A DNA stretch of 36,522 nucleotides from Lutibacter sp. (lineage in GTDB: Bacteria > Bacteroidota > Bacteroidia > Flavobacteriales > Flavobacteriaceae). A program made the position numbers and the translations under genes. Below are positions 6,740 to 15,523 of this stretch, in pieces. A model generated the notes under the pieces. The model was not told where the DNA came from. It did no database searches and worked only from the letters and a program-made list of their open reading frames with translations. The stretch spans positions 1 to 36,522 of the forward strand of contig NVWM01000035.1 in NCBI GenBank assembly GCA_002733665.1, given 5' to 3'. Position 1 is the stretch's first letter. Each line of letters starts with the position of its first letter.

Positions 6740-8305
6740 ATGAATAGAAAGGTTTTTATACTTATTATATTTTTAATGAGTATTTCCTTAATCGGAATAA
6801 TTGCTGTTCAGATTTATTGGATTAAAAACTCCATTGAATTATCTGATAATCAGTTTAAGAGTGATGTAAATGCAGCATTAATTAAAGTTTCTGAAAATAT
6901 AAGTGATAGAGAATTGAATGATTTTTATGATTTATATTCAGGTCTCAGTGAAAATAGAGATAGTATCACAGAATCAGAACTGAAAACCTATTTTTATCAG
7001 CAAATTGACACCGCAAAACAAGAAACCTTTGAATATGCACAAACCATACTTGAAGAAAATTATAAGTTTCCAGTTGAGTTCTTTGAAAACGATTCTATTG
7101 AGTTTAAAAAATTGTATAGTAAAGAAGAGATTACTATTGTTAAAAATATAGTTTCAGATAGAGATATAGAAGCCTTAATTCCGACAGAAAGTTTTGTGAA
7201 GCATAAGGAATTGGTAAGTCTTGAAAAACTACTATTAAATAATCAATCCCAAATAATGTATTCTCGATTACCTATTCTTCAAAGAATTAGTAATCAAGAA
7301 ATCACATTAAATTTGAGAAGAGAATTATTGCAAAGAGAAATTAAAACGCCTTTTAAATATGGAGTTTATAATAATGACTTTGCAACAAAATTAAAATCTG
7401 GATATTTTAGAATAGATGCAGATAAAACGTATAAAGTACCGCTATTTGTTAATAATGAAGGGCAAAGTGAGTATCAATTATATGTGAGTTTTCCAGATAA
7501 GAAGAAATATTTGTTATCAACTGTATGGAAAATTTTAGTTCCATCGATGTTATTTATTTTAGTAATAATATTGGCATTTATAAGTTCTTTATATCAAATG
7601 ATAAAGCAAAAACAGATATCAGAAATAAAAACAGATTTCATCAATAATATGACACATGAGTTCAAAACTCCTATTGCAACGATAAATTTAGCTTTAGACG
7701 CCATAAAAAACCCAAAAATAATTGATGAAAAAGAGAAGGTTCTGAGATATGTAAAAATGATAAGAGATGAAAACAAAAGAATGCATGCTCAAGTAGAAAA
7801 TGTATTGCGAATCTCAAAATTAGAAAAGAATCAGTTAGATGTAAGTAAGGAAAAACAAGATATTCACGACTTAATTGAAGAGGCTATTACTCATGTTGAA
7901 CTATTGATAAATAGTAAAAAAGGGAAGATTATTTTGCATTTAGATGCAAGTATGTCAGAAGTTTTAGCAAACGAATTCCATTTTACTAATGTGATTGTGA
8001 ATATGTTAGACAACGCGATTAAATATTCTAATGATGCTCCTACAATTGATATTTTTACTGAAAATACGTCAAAGAATATTATTATAAAAATAAAAGATAA
8101 TGGTATCGGAATGAATAAAAATGTTCAGAAGAATGTTTTTAGAAAATTTTATAGAGAAGAAACAGGAAATATACACAACGTTAAAGGGCATGGTTTAGGT
8201 CTTGCATACGTAAAAAAAATAGTAGAAAACCATCAAGGTATAGTTTTTGTAGAAAGTGAAAAGGGAAAAGGAAGTACCTTTAGTATAAAACTACCATTGA
8301 TATAA
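6740..8305 (+). CDS. Sensor histidine kinase (RprX-like)
   Basis: This is the membrane sensor of a two-component system with the regulator 11 bp downstream. The 521 residues comprise a first membrane helix (about 5-25), an extracytoplasmic sensor region (about 30-262) with no recognised domain, and a second helix (about 264-287). The HisKA H-box NNMTHEFKTPIATI carries His306. The HATPase domain has the N-box NMLDNAIKYS (about 418-428), the G1 box IKDNGIGM (about 450) and the G2 box KGHGLGLAYVKKIV (about 481). All catalytic boxes look intact. It resembles RprX of Bacteroides in layout; the stimulus is unknown. Confidence 0.9.
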   Translation: MNRKVFILIIFLMSISLIGIIAVQIYWIKNSIELSDNQFKSDVNAALIKVSENISDRELNDFYDLYSGLSENRDSITESELKTYFYQQIDTAKQETFEYAQTILEENYKFPVEFFENDSIEFKKLYSKEEITIVKNIVSDRDIEALIPTESFVKHKELVSLEKLLLNNQSQIMYSRLPILQRISNQEITLNLRRELLQREIKTPFKYGVYNNDFATKLKSGYFRIDADKTYKVPLFVNNEGQSEYQLYVSFPDKKKYLLSTVWKILVPSMLFILVIILAFISSLYQMIKQKQISEIKTDFINNMTHEFKTPIATINLALDAIKNPKIIDEKEKVLRYVKMIRDENKRMHAQVENVLRISKLEKNQLDVSKEKQDIHDLIEEAITHVELLINSKKGKIILHLDASMSEVLANEFHFTNVIVNMLDNAIKYSNDAPTIDIFTENTSKNIIIKIKDNGIGMNKNVQKNVFRKFYREETGNIHNVKGHGLGLAYVKKIVENHQGIVFVESEKGKGSTFSIKLPLI

Positions 8306-8316
8306 AATATTAAATT

Positions 8317-9012
8317 ATGGAGAACACAAGAATTTTATTAGTTGAAGACGATCCAAATTTTGGAACAGTATTAAAAGATTACTTAACACTCAACGATTAT
8401 GACGTCACGCTGGCCAAAGATGGTTTAGAAGGTCTTATAGTGTTTAAAAACAACGATTTCGATTTGTGTATTTTAGATGTGATGATGCCTCGTAAAGATG
8501 GCTTTTCACTGGCTAAAGACATAAGAGTGTCAAATACTGAAATACCAATTATCTTCTTAACAGCTAAGACTATGAAAGAAGATGTCTTAAAAGGGTATCA
8601 AGCAGGAGCAGATGATTATTTGAATAAACCTTTTGATTCTGAAGTATTGTTGCATAAGATGAAAGCCATTTTGCAACGTAAAAACGCTAATAAATCTACC
8701 GAAGAAGAAGTATTTGAATTCATTATCGGTAAATTTCATTTGAATTCTAAATTACGTCATTTAGCATTTGATGGAAATGAAGCAATAAAATTATCTCCAA
8801 AAGAGAATAAATTACTGAAGATGTTGGCTCAACACAAAAATGACCTAATGCCAAGAGAATTAGCGTTGACAAAAATATGGAGAGATGATAATTACTTTAC
8901 TTCTCGTAGTATGGATGTATACATTGCTAAATTGAGAAAATATTTAAAATTGGATGATAAAGTTGAAATCTTAAATATTCACGGTGAAGGTTTCCGCCTT
9001 TTGGTGAGTTAA
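8317..9012 (+). CDS. OmpR-family response regulator (RprY-like)
   Basis: This is the DNA-binding output partner of the upstream kinase. The 231-residue protein has a receiver domain with acidic pocket EDD (10-12), phospho-acceptor Asp54 in CILDVMMPRKDG, Thr82 and Lys104 in YLNKPFDS. A winged-helix OmpR/PhoB-type domain (about 133-230) follows, with SPKENKLLKMLA and YIAKLRKYLK. It is translated from an ATG 11 bp after the kinase stop and the pair ends at the terminator 9033-9071. Targets cannot be read from the sequence, though the palindrome before the kinase gene is a candidate autoregulatory site. Confidence 0.92.
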   Translation: MENTRILLVEDDPNFGTVLKDYLTLNDYDVTLAKDGLEGLIVFKNNDFDLCILDVMMPRKDGFSLAKDIRVSNTEIPIIFLTAKTMKEDVLKGYQAGADDYLNKPFDSEVLLHKMKAILQRKNANKSTEEEVFEFIIGKFHLNSKLRHLAFDGNEAIKLSPKENKLLKMLAQHKNDLMPRELALTKIWRDDNYFTSRSMDVYIAKLRKYLKLDDKVEILNIHGEGFRLLVS

Positions 9013-9032
9013 AAATTTAATTAGTTTGAATT

Positions 9033-9071
9033 AAAAACGACGTTATTAAATCTTAATAACGTCGTTTTTTT
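9033..9071. terminator. Strong bidirectional terminator
   Basis: A 17-bp perfect stem, AAAAACGACGTTATTAA (9033-9049) and TTAATAACGTCGTTTTT (9053-9069), has a 3-nt loop and continues into T. It lies between the response regulator (plus) and the esterase (minus), whose stop is at 9075, so it serves both convergent genes. Confidence 0.88.
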
Positions 9072-9074
9072 GTT

Positions 9075-9956
9075 CTAAAAATGAGTTGTGATAAAGGCAC
9101 TTAATTTTAAATTGGTATCTATTGCATTTGCACCTAACCAACCATGGCCTTCACCTGCATATAGCGTAAATTCATTGGTTACACCAAGCATGTCTAACTT
9201 TGCATGCATATCAACACCTTGTGATGTTGGTATTAATGGATCTTCATCTCCATAAAAAAGTATTGTTGGAGGAGCAGGAAAAGTAACAATATGATAGGGA
9301 CTTAAATCTTCATAAAATCCTGGATTATTAATATAATTAACTCCTGTAATTAATTGCATTCCTGGAGCAAAATTTGCAAAAGCAGGATCATTTATATAGG
9401 CATCGTCTGTAAAATTAGTTGGTCCAACAATACTACAAACCATATCTACATCATTTGTATCATCATATTTATAAGAATATAATAAAGATAAGTGTGCACC
9501 AGCACTCACACCAATGAAACCATATTGATCAGTTATTTGATACTCTTCTGATTTAGATTTAAGATCGCTTACAATAGTTTCAATATCATCTATCTGCATT
9601 GGAAAAGGAGAGTTTCCAACACTTGCCAATCTATAATTGATATTTACAATTGCATATTCTGCAAACTGCGTTTTTAATAAATCAACCATATAATTCATAT
9701 CAGTTTTATCTCCAGCTACCCAACTTCCGCCATGTACCAAAATAAAAACCTTTGTTAGTTCATCAGTTCTACCTTCTGGTAGATAGATATCATATTTTTG
9801 TTGAGCATCATTACCATATGAAACATTTAATATTTCAGAAGCCGTCAATGGTAAATCATTGTCTATTCCATCATTATTATCAGAACATGAAGAAATAAAT
9901 AGAATTATAAGTGTATAAATAAGGAATTTACTAAATTTGTTATACTGATGTTTCAT
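9075..9956 (-). CDS. Lipoprotein alpha/beta hydrolase (carboxylesterase family)
   Basis: A secreted esterase anchored by lipid. I chose the ATG at 9956, because it gives MKHQYNKFSKFLIYTLIIL followed by a lipobox ending FISSC, so Cys is the predicted lipidated residue. Catalytic elements of the bem46/carboxylesterase-like fold are visible: oxyanion motif VHGGSWVAGDK, nucleophile elbow GVSAGAHLS (GxSxG), Asp in GDEDPLIPTS and His in GEGHGW. An upstream ATG at 9995 would add 13 residues and spoil the signal peptide. The gene is monocistronic. The substrate is unknown; feruloyl or acetyl-xylan-type esters are possible but not shown. Confidence 0.85.
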   Translation of the reverse strand: MKHQYNKFSKFLIYTLIILFISSCSDNNDGIDNDLPLTASEILNVSYGNDAQQKYDIYLPEGRTDELTKVFILVHGGSWVAGDKTDMNYMVDLLKTQFAEYAIVNINYRLASVGNSPFPMQIDDIETIVSDLKSKSEEYQITDQYGFIGVSAGAHLSLLYSYKYDDTNDVDMVCSIVGPTNFTDDAYINDPAFANFAPGMQLITGVNYINNPGFYEDLSPYHIVTFPAPPTILFYGDEDPLIPTSQGVDMHAKLDMLGVTNEFTLYAGEGHGWLGANAIDTNLKLSAFITTHF

Positions 9957-10079
9957 GTGCTTATATTTATTGTTTTTATTTGTCACATGGTACATTCATT
10001 TAATCATTTCTTTGGGTATCTACCCTAAGTTATGAATGTTTCATGGAAATGAGTTTTATTTCCCCAAATTTACTTTAAA

Positions 10080-10700
10080 ATGGCACAACTACTAAAAATA
10101 TACGAAGAAAATCCAAATTCAAAAGAGATTGACAAGGTTGTTGCTGTGTTAAAAAAAGGCGGTTTAATTATTTACCCAACAGATACAGTCTATGGTTTGG
10201 GCTGTGATATTACCAATAATAAAGCCTTAGAGAAAATTGCTCGGATAAAAGGAGTGAAGTTAGAGAAAGCAAATTTTTCCTTTATTTGTAATGATTTGAG
10301 CCATTTGTCTGATTATGTTCGTCAGATTGACACACCAACTTATAAGATATTGAAACGAGCACTTCCTGGAGCGTATACGTTTATTTTACCTGGAAATAAT
10401 AATCTCCCAAAAGTATTTAAAAAGAAAAAAACAGTCGGAATTAGAGTTCCAGATAACACGATTGCTAGAGCAATTGTTAAAGAACTCGGAAATCCAATTA
10501 TTTCAACTTCTATTCATGATGAAGATGAATTGTTGGAGTACACTACAGATCCTGAATTAATCTTTGAGAAATGGAAAGATTTGGTAGATATTGTTATTGA
10601 TGGCGGTTATGGTGATAACCTTGCGTCAACAATTATTGATCTTACAGATGATGTGCCAATTGTGATAAGAGAAGGAAAAGGGAGTTTAGATATTTTATAG
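10080..10700 (+). CDS. L-threonylcarbamoyladenylate synthase (Sua5/YciO/YrdC family)
   Basis: The enzyme makes threonylcarbamoyl-AMP from threonine, bicarbonate and ATP for the t6A37 modification of ANN-decoding tRNAs. The 206-residue protein is a single YrdC domain, with the N-terminal KKGGLIIYPTDTVYGLGCD (about 26-44), the RIKGVKLEK nucleotide loop, ALPGAYTFILPG, and the segment VGIRVPDN. The C-terminal Sua5 domain is absent, so it is a YrdC/YciO-type short form. YciO paralogues are close relatives, so the exact subclass is not certain. It overlaps the convergent glycosyltransferase gene by 6 bp at their stops. Confidence 0.88.
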   Translation: MAQLLKIYEENPNSKEIDKVVAVLKKGGLIIYPTDTVYGLGCDITNNKALEKIARIKGVKLEKANFSFICNDLSHLSDYVRQIDTPTYKILKRALPGAYTFILPGNNNLPKVFKKKKTVGIRVPDNTIARAIVKELGNPIISTSIHDEDELLEYTTDPELIFEKWKDLVDIVIDGGYGDNLASTIIDLTDDVPIVIREGKGSLDIL

Positions 10701-11690
10701 TTCATTAAATCTTTTTTTGCCCTTTATAAAATGTTGCCAAACAATACTTTTTGTGTAATAATAGTTTTTCATATTGTTTTTTGTCCTCTTTTTAAGGTTA
10801 CGATTTAAGTTTGCATAAAAACTACCATGAGATTTAATAATCATCCAAGTGAAAAACGGTTTCATCTGTAATAAAAATCGAATTCCAGCAATTCCATCAA
10901 GTATTAGTCTGATAAATAAAATTGGAAATAACTGTCTACTAGGTAAGTTTTTAGTCAATGTAAATAAACTGTTTCTGAAATTTAAATATGTTTTCTTTGG
11001 ATTAGATTCTTGTAACGTCGCTCCGCCAATATGATATACAGTAGACGCTCCAACATATTTAATAGTAAAGCCCATGTTTTTTGCACGCCAACATAAATCT
11101 ATTTCTTCTTGATGCGCAAAATAGGTTTCGTCAAAGCCTCCTAAAGTTTCAAAAACTTCCTTTCTAATAAATAAGCAAGCACCTGAAGCCCAAAAAATTT
11201 CTTTGGTATCGTTGTATTGTTGCGTGTCTTTTTCTAACGAATTAAAAATTCGTCCTCTACAAAAAGGGAAACCGTATTTATCTATATATCCACCTCCAGC
11301 ACCAGCATATTCAAAGAACACCTTGTTTTTATAGTCCAATATTTTTGGTTGAACAATGGCTGTTGCTTTATTATTTTTAAACGCTGAAATAATCGGTTGC
11401 AGCCAATCCTTTGTAACTTCAATGTCAGAGTTTACCAACGCATATATATCAGCATCAATATTTATTAAAGCATCGTTGTACCCTTTAGCATAACCTCCAT
11501 TTTTACTATTTTGAATGATTTTAACGGATGTAAAGTTGCTCTTTACATATTCAACCGAAGTATCTGTAGAAGCGTTATCTGCAACATAGATATCACAATA
11601 TTCTGGATTGCTATAACGAACGATACTTGGTAAAAACTGTTCAAGGAGTTTTTGACCGTTCCAGTTTAATATGATAATGGCTATTTTCAA
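10695..11690 (-). CDS. Family 2 glycosyltransferase
   Basis: This 331-residue GT-A transferase of the rhamnosyltransferase-like GT2 group has IIILNWNGQKLLEQFLPS (residues 5-22), the nucleotide-sugar motif VADNASTDTS, NSDIEV as the DxD-like metal site, GGYAKGYNDAL, and the acceptor region WASGACLFIRKEVFETLGGFD with FAHQEEIDLCWRAK. The C-terminus is basic and partly hydrophobic, which fits peripheral membrane attachment. It probably builds surface polysaccharide or glycolipid. It lies 13 bp downstream of the next minus-strand gene and may be cotranscribed with it. The convergent overlap with the YrdC gene leaves no terminator between them. Confidence 0.88.
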   Translation of the reverse strand: MKIAIIILNWNGQKLLEQFLPSIVRYSNPEYCDIYVADNASTDTSVEYVKSNFTSVKIIQNSKNGGYAKGYNDALINIDADIYALVNSDIEVTKDWLQPIISAFKNNKATAIVQPKILDYKNKVFFEYAGAGGGYIDKYGFPFCRGRIFNSLEKDTQQYNDTKEIFWASGACLFIRKEVFETLGGFDETYFAHQEEIDLCWRAKNMGFTIKYVGASTVYHIGGATLQESNPKKTYLNFRNSLFTLTKNLPSRQLFPILFIRLILDGIAGIRFLLQMKPFFTWMIIKSHGSFYANLNRNLKKRTKNNMKNYYYTKSIVWQHFIKGKKRFNEL

Positions 11691-11703
11691 TTGGTAGTTC
11701 TCG

Positions 11704-12285
11704 TTATTTTATATAATCAGATTTCAATAAATTTTTAAACTTATCTCTGTTTTTATATGTATTTGTTTTATGAATTTGGCCATCTTTATATGTTATCCAT
11801 TTACCACTTTTTTTACCATTCACCATAATTCCTTTTTTCCATAAAATTGGTTTTTTATTTTTATCTATGTAATATTCTGAATATTCATAAATTATTGAAA
11901 TACCTTTTCTACTCATTAAGAATTCTTCTACAGAAACTATTTGAGTGTCTATTTCTAACGTTTTTGTTGATGAAAATAATTCTCCACCATAATAGACCTT
12001 TGAACTCAAGGGCATTCCAAACATATCCATAACTCTTTCATAAGTTTTTCTTCCATTCCTCTTATAAGTAGTATATTTTCCTGTATAAAAAGGATATTCT
12101 ATTTCCTCAATGGTATAGGTGGTTAAAGTAGCCTCTCTTTTTATATTTCCATTTTTAAATTTATCAACAATTGAATCAGAACTTGTGGGTATCAATTGAT
12201 TAGCAAGTTTCGTGTAATTTTCTGATTGTTGAGAAAAGGAGTACAGAAAAGAGAATATTATTAGGTAAGAAATTTTAAATTTCAT
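11704..12285 (-). CDS. Secreted protein with MORN-like repeats, unknown function
   Basis: This 193-residue protein has a clear signal peptide (about 1-19, MKFKISYLIIFSFLYSFSQ). The mature part contains several short strand pairs of the pattern polar-Tyr/Trp-Lys-x-Gly-x-Lys, for example YTTYKRNGRKTYERV and GIMVNGKKSGKWITYKDGQI, like the MORN-type or toxin-antitoxin YwqK-like repeats common in Bacteroidota. A periplasmic or outer-membrane-associated location is likely. No catalytic motif is visible and I do not recognise a named family beyond the repeat type. Confidence 0.65.
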   Translation of the reverse strand: MKFKISYLIIFSFLYSFSQQSENYTKLANQLIPTSSDSIVDKFKNGNIKREATLTTYTIEEIEYPFYTGKYTTYKRNGRKTYERVMDMFGMPLSSKVYYGGELFSSTKTLEIDTQIVSVEEFLMSRKGISIIYEYSEYYIDKNKKPILWKKGIMVNGKKSGKWITYKDGQIHKTNTYKNRDKFKNLLKSDYIK

Positions 12286-12374
12286 TTAATCGTTTTTTTT
12301 TGTTAAAATAAATCCAGTTTAAATTTACTTTACCCTGTGATAGCGAAGATAGTATTTAAAAAACAAGCACAAAA

Positions 12375-12402
12375 AAAAGCCTGTAATTTATTACAGGCTT
12401 TT
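12375..12402. terminator. Terminator of the cold shock gene
   Basis: The stem AAAAGCCTGTAA (12375-12386) and TTACAGGCTTTT (12391-12402) has a TTTA loop and is flanked by an eight-base A-run on the left. Read on the minus strand it is a GC-containing hairpin followed by eight T, 25 bp past the cold shock gene stop. Confidence 0.82.
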
Positions 12403-12426
12403 GTCTCGTTAAAAAGTTGAGAAATA

Positions 12427-12618
12427 TTAAATTACTTTAACATCTACTGCGTTTAAGCCTTTTTTTCCTTCTTTTAAGTCAAACTCTACGTTATCTCCTT
12501 CAGCAACTCTGTCAACTAAGCCAGAAATGTGTACGAAATACTCAGTGTTTGAACCTTCTTCTGTAATAAATCCGAATCCTTTAGACTCGTTGAAGAACTT
12601 TACTGTACCTTGTTTCAT
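12427..12618 (-). CDS. Cold shock protein, CspA family
   Basis: This 63-residue single cold-shock domain binds single-stranded RNA and DNA as an RNA chaperone. RNP1 reads KGFGFITEE and RNP2 reads EYFVHISGL; the start GTVKFFNESKGFGFI is standard. Length and the glycine-rich end KEGKKGLNAVDVKVI are typical of the short Bacteroidota forms. It has its own -7 box at 12644-12651 and its own terminator, so it is monocistronic. Which Csp number it corresponds to cannot be said. Confidence 0.95.
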   Translation of the reverse strand: MKQGTVKFFNESKGFGFITEEGSNTEYFVHISGLVDRVAEGDNVEFDLKEGKKGLNAVDVKVI

Positions 12619-12643
12619 TATAATATAATTAATTTTTAAAGTG

Positions 12644-12651
12644 CAAATGTA
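12644..12651 (-). promoter_or_regulatory. -7 box of the cold shock gene
   Basis: On the minus strand 12651-12644 reads TACATTTG, a perfect TAnnTTTG, 25 bp before the ATG. A TTTG (12669-12666) lies 14 nt further upstream, closer than the usual -33 spacing. The short leader argues against a long thermosensor 5' UTR such as that of E. coli cspA. Confidence 0.45.
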
Positions 12652-12768
12652 GTAAATTATAATATCAAAGTTTGGATATTTATATAATATATTTATTTTT
12701 AATTTGTTAGGAGAGTTAATTGTATAGTGTAAATTAATTTACAAGAAACTGATTATAAGCGAAGTGTG

Positions 12769-13218
12769 TCACTGCTTTTCATGTGAGTTAATATCTTCTA
12801 AAAAAATATATTGCTTGTTTTTACTGTCCAATTTGCAATAATAATGACTAATTCCGTTTGTTACAATTAAATATTTAGCATTTAAAGTAAGGTTATATCG
12901 AGCAATTTGATCAAATGTATCTTGAGTTATTTTTATTTTCGGAGATTTACATTCAACTATAATATTGTGATTTCCGTTTTTGTCAAATACAAGAATGTCA
13001 AAACGTTTTTTTAACTTGTTTACAGTTACTTGTTTTTCTACAGCAATTAATGAAAGGGGATATTTTTTTTCTTTCATTAGGTATTCTACAAAGTTTTGAC
13101 GAACCCATTCTTCAGGAGTTAAAACCACATATTTTTTTCTGATTTTATCAAAAATAAGTTGCTTATTTTCGCTACTTTTGATTTCGAATTGATATGTAGG
13201 TAAATTTAAAAGCTGCAT
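12769..13218 (-). CDS. HsdR-N-like nuclease-fold protein
   Basis: This 149-residue protein consists essentially of the type I restriction enzyme R-subunit N-terminal (PD-(D/E)xK nuclease-like) domain. Visible are KRFDILVFDKNGNHNIIVECKSPKI, where the Asp in RFDIL and the Glu-x-Lys in VECKSP form a plausible D...ExK core, and the preceding region TPEEWVRQNFVEYLMKEKKYP. No helicase or methylase gene is nearby, so it is not part of an R-M system. It is a stand-alone family that I recall next to holA in flavobacteria. The role is unknown; a DNA-repair or structural nuclease is possible. Confidence 0.8.
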   Translation of the reverse strand: MQLLNLPTYQFEIKSSENKQLIFDKIRKKYVVLTPEEWVRQNFVEYLMKEKKYPLSLIAVEKQVTVNKLKKRFDILVFDKNGNHNIIVECKSPKIKITQDTFDQIARYNLTLNAKYLIVTNGISHYYCKLDSKNKQYIFLEDINSHEKQ

Positions 13219-13250
13219 ATCACAAAGATGATGAATTTAATTTAAAAGTG

Positions 13251-13314
13251 TGTCATTCTGAGTGAAAACGAAGAATCTTTAAGGAAGAGATTTTTCACGC
13301 TGTTCAAAATGACA
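13251..13314. repeat. Dispersed imperfect palindromic repeat (flavobacterial type)
   Basis: The stretch begins TGTCATTCTGAGTGAAAACG and ends TTCAAAATGACA, so its two ends are inverted copies (GTCATTCTGA against TCAAAATGAC with mismatches), and AGAATCTTT faces AGAGATTTTT in the middle. I recognise this from many Bacteroidota intergenic regions. It fills the gap between the divergent HsdR-N-like gene and holA and would form an imperfect hairpin. Confidence 0.6.
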
Positions 13315-13326
13315 AAAGATTAATTT

Positions 13327-14331
13327 ATGGCTACAGTTGTACAAATAGTTTCTGATATAAAACAAGGAAATATAAAGCCTATTTACTTTTTGATGGGTGA
13401 TGAGTCTTATTATATAGATAAAATCTCTGAGTTTATAGAAAAATCGATCTTAACAGAAGAAGAACGAGGATTCAATCAAATGGTTTTGTACGGTCGAGAT
13501 GTATCGGTTGAAGAAATCATTTCTAATGCCAAACGTTTTCCAATGATGGCTGAGAAACAAGTTATTATTGTTAAAGAAGCACAAGAATTATCTCGAACTA
13601 TTGAAAATTTTGTTCCGTATGCAGAAAATCCACAGCCAACAACTGTATTGGTAATTTGCTATAAATACAAGTCGCTTGATAAACGTAAAAAGTTAGCAAA
13701 AATAGTTACTAAGAACGGTGAACTGTTTGAAAGTAAAAAACTGTATGACAATAAAGTTGCAGAATGGATTCGCAGAGTTTTATCTGGTCAAAAATATCAA
13801 ATAGAGCCTAAGGCTGCACAAATGTTGGTAGAGTTTTTAGGAAATGACTTGAGTAGAATTAATAACGAATTAGAAAAGCTAAAAATTGTTGTTGGTGACG
13901 ATAGAATGATTACTCCAAAACTTATAGAAGAGAATATCGGTATCAGTAAAGATTTTAATAACTTTGAATTGCGTAAAGCAGTAGGAGAGAAGCAAATAGT
14001 AAAGGCCAATCAAATTATCAACTATTTTGCTCAAAACCCAAAAAGTAATCCACTAGTAATGACTATTTCTTTACTCAATAGTTTCTTTACACAACTATTA
14101 CAATATCATGGATTAAAAGACAAGTCAAAAGGAAATGTCGCAAAAGCATTACGTGTAAATCCGTTTTTTGTTGGAGATTACCTAACTGCAGGAAGAAATT
14201 ATCCTATGCGAAAAGTATCACAAATTATTGGGTTATTGCGCGATGCTGATATGAAAAGCAAAGGAGTTGGTGCAAGCAATTTATCGCATAGCGATATTTT
14301 AAAAGAGTTGCTTTTTAAGATTATGCATTAA
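13327..14331 (+). CDS. holA: DNA polymerase III subunit delta
   Basis: HolA opens the beta sliding clamp within the clamp-loader complex. The 334-residue protein has the AAA-like N-terminal fold without Walker A, with the family start IKPIYFLMGDESYYIDKISEFI (residues 16-37), and the middle segment FPMMAEKQVIIVKEAQEL. The C-terminal collar helices include LLNSFFTQLLQYHGLKDK and VNPFFVGDYLTAGRNY. Length is normal (330-345). It is divergent from the HsdR-N-like gene and is not followed by an obvious terminator. Confidence 0.92.
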   Translation: MATVVQIVSDIKQGNIKPIYFLMGDESYYIDKISEFIEKSILTEEERGFNQMVLYGRDVSVEEIISNAKRFPMMAEKQVIIVKEAQELSRTIENFVPYAENPQPTTVLVICYKYKSLDKRKKLAKIVTKNGELFESKKLYDNKVAEWIRRVLSGQKYQIEPKAAQMLVEFLGNDLSRINNELEKLKIVVGDDRMITPKLIEENIGISKDFNNFELRKAVGEKQIVKANQIINYFAQNPKSNPLVMTISLLNSFFTQLLQYHGLKDKSKGNVAKALRVNPFFVGDYLTAGRNYPMRKVSQIIGLLRDADMKSKGVGASNLSHSDILKELLFKIMH

Positions 14332-14423
14332 AAAAGAGGCTCAAAGTTACAAAGGGTCAAAGATTCAAAGTTGAAAGTTTGTTGCATAGTGGGAAATAAT
14401 GAATCTACTTAAACTTTAAAACC

Positions 14424-15464
14424 TTATTCCACATCCACTATCAATCGTTCTTCGCGATTTGCTATTTCCCAAGCAGTATAAAATACTAATTTTGCACGTT
14501 TTGTAAGTAATTCTAAATTTATTTTGTCAGGAGTATCTGTAGGTTTATGATAATCAATATGAACTCCATTAAAGTAAAAAATAATAGGAATGCCATTTTT
14601 TGCGAAATTATAATGGTCTGATCTATAATAATATCTATTAGGATCACTTTCTTCATTATATGTGTAGTCCAAATTCAATTTTGTATAGGTTTCATTTGCT
14701 TTTTCATTGATGTTATGTAATTCAGTACTCATTCTATTAGCACCAATCACATACACATAATTTGTGTCGTTTTCATGTTCTTTTCCAACACGACCTACCA
14801 TATCAATATTAAGATTTGCAACTATGTTTGTTAGCGGTGCTACAGGATTTGTTACAAAGTATTTTGAACCAAGTAATCCTCTTTCTTCACCAGTAAAATT
14901 GACGAACATTATAGAGCGTTTTGGTCCGTTACCATCTTTTTCTGCCATGGCAAATGCTTGTGCAATCTCAAGAACGGCAGTTGTTCCAGAAGCATTATCA
15001 TCTGCTCCAGGATGAAGTTCTCCATTCTCTATTCCCATATGATCATAATGAGAAGAAATAACTAATATTTCATCAGGTTTTTCAGTCCCTTCAATAAATG
15101 CAATAACATTTTCTGATGGATTTTTTGGAGTATAATGTCTTCTTTTATTTGTCAATGCAGAAATAGGTATAGATTGAAAATAACTATTGTTTGAATATTC
15201 TTTTACGCCAAATTCTGAATATTGATTTGCTAAATATTTAGCAGCAAGTTTCTGCCCTTTCTCTCCAGTAGAACGACCTTCAAATTCCTCTGAGGCTAGT
15301 TTGTAAATGTGTTTTTTTACATCTTTTATATTAATTGTCGGAGCATATTCTGATGCTAAATTAAGAGGTTTTTTAGTAGAAGTTTCATTATCTGAAGTTT
15401 CTTTCTTTGATTTACAAGAAATTAAAACTAGAACTAACGTAAATAAAAGTATGATTTTTTTCAT
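14424..15464 (-). CDS. M28-family zinc peptidase, lipoprotein
   Basis: This 346-residue exopeptidase-type protein starts at the ATG at 15464 (MKKIILLFTLVLVLISC), giving a lipoprotein signal with Cys at the lipobox; an upstream ATG at 15494 gives a worse N-terminus. The two-zinc site of family M28 is visible in order: His in SSHYDHMG, bridging Asp in GADDNASGT, catalytic Glu-Glu in FTGEERGLLGS, Asp in NLNIDMVGR, and the last His in GVHIDYHKPTDTPDKI. It probably releases N-terminal amino acids from peptides in the periplasm or at the outer membrane. It is downstream of the ABC ATPase gene on the same strand, separated by 59 bp. Confidence 0.9.
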   Translation of the reverse strand: MKKIILLFTLVLVLISCKSKKETSDNETSTKKPLNLASEYAPTINIKDVKKHIYKLASEEFEGRSTGEKGQKLAAKYLANQYSEFGVKEYSNNSYFQSIPISALTNKRRHYTPKNPSENVIAFIEGTEKPDEILVISSHYDHMGIENGELHPGADDNASGTTAVLEIAQAFAMAEKDGNGPKRSIMFVNFTGEERGLLGSKYFVTNPVAPLTNIVANLNIDMVGRVGKEHENDTNYVYVIGANRMSTELHNINEKANETYTKLNLDYTYNEESDPNRYYYRSDHYNFAKNGIPIIFYFNGVHIDYHKPTDTPDKINLELLTKRAKLVFYTAWEIANREERLIVDVE

Positions 15465-15523
15465 AAAAGGAATATTATTTCTGCGAAAATACAAAATATA
15501 GAATGGGATATATTGAGTTTAAC

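Noticed and set aside
12769-13218. Part of a restriction-modification or defence island
   Set aside because: Only the HsdR N-terminal-like domain is present; no methylase, specificity or helicase gene is nearby, and the neighbour is holA.
14332-14423. Repeat-like CAAAG-rich stretch after holA
   Set aside because: Repeated short CAAAG words are present but no clear unit, hairpin or gene can be defined.
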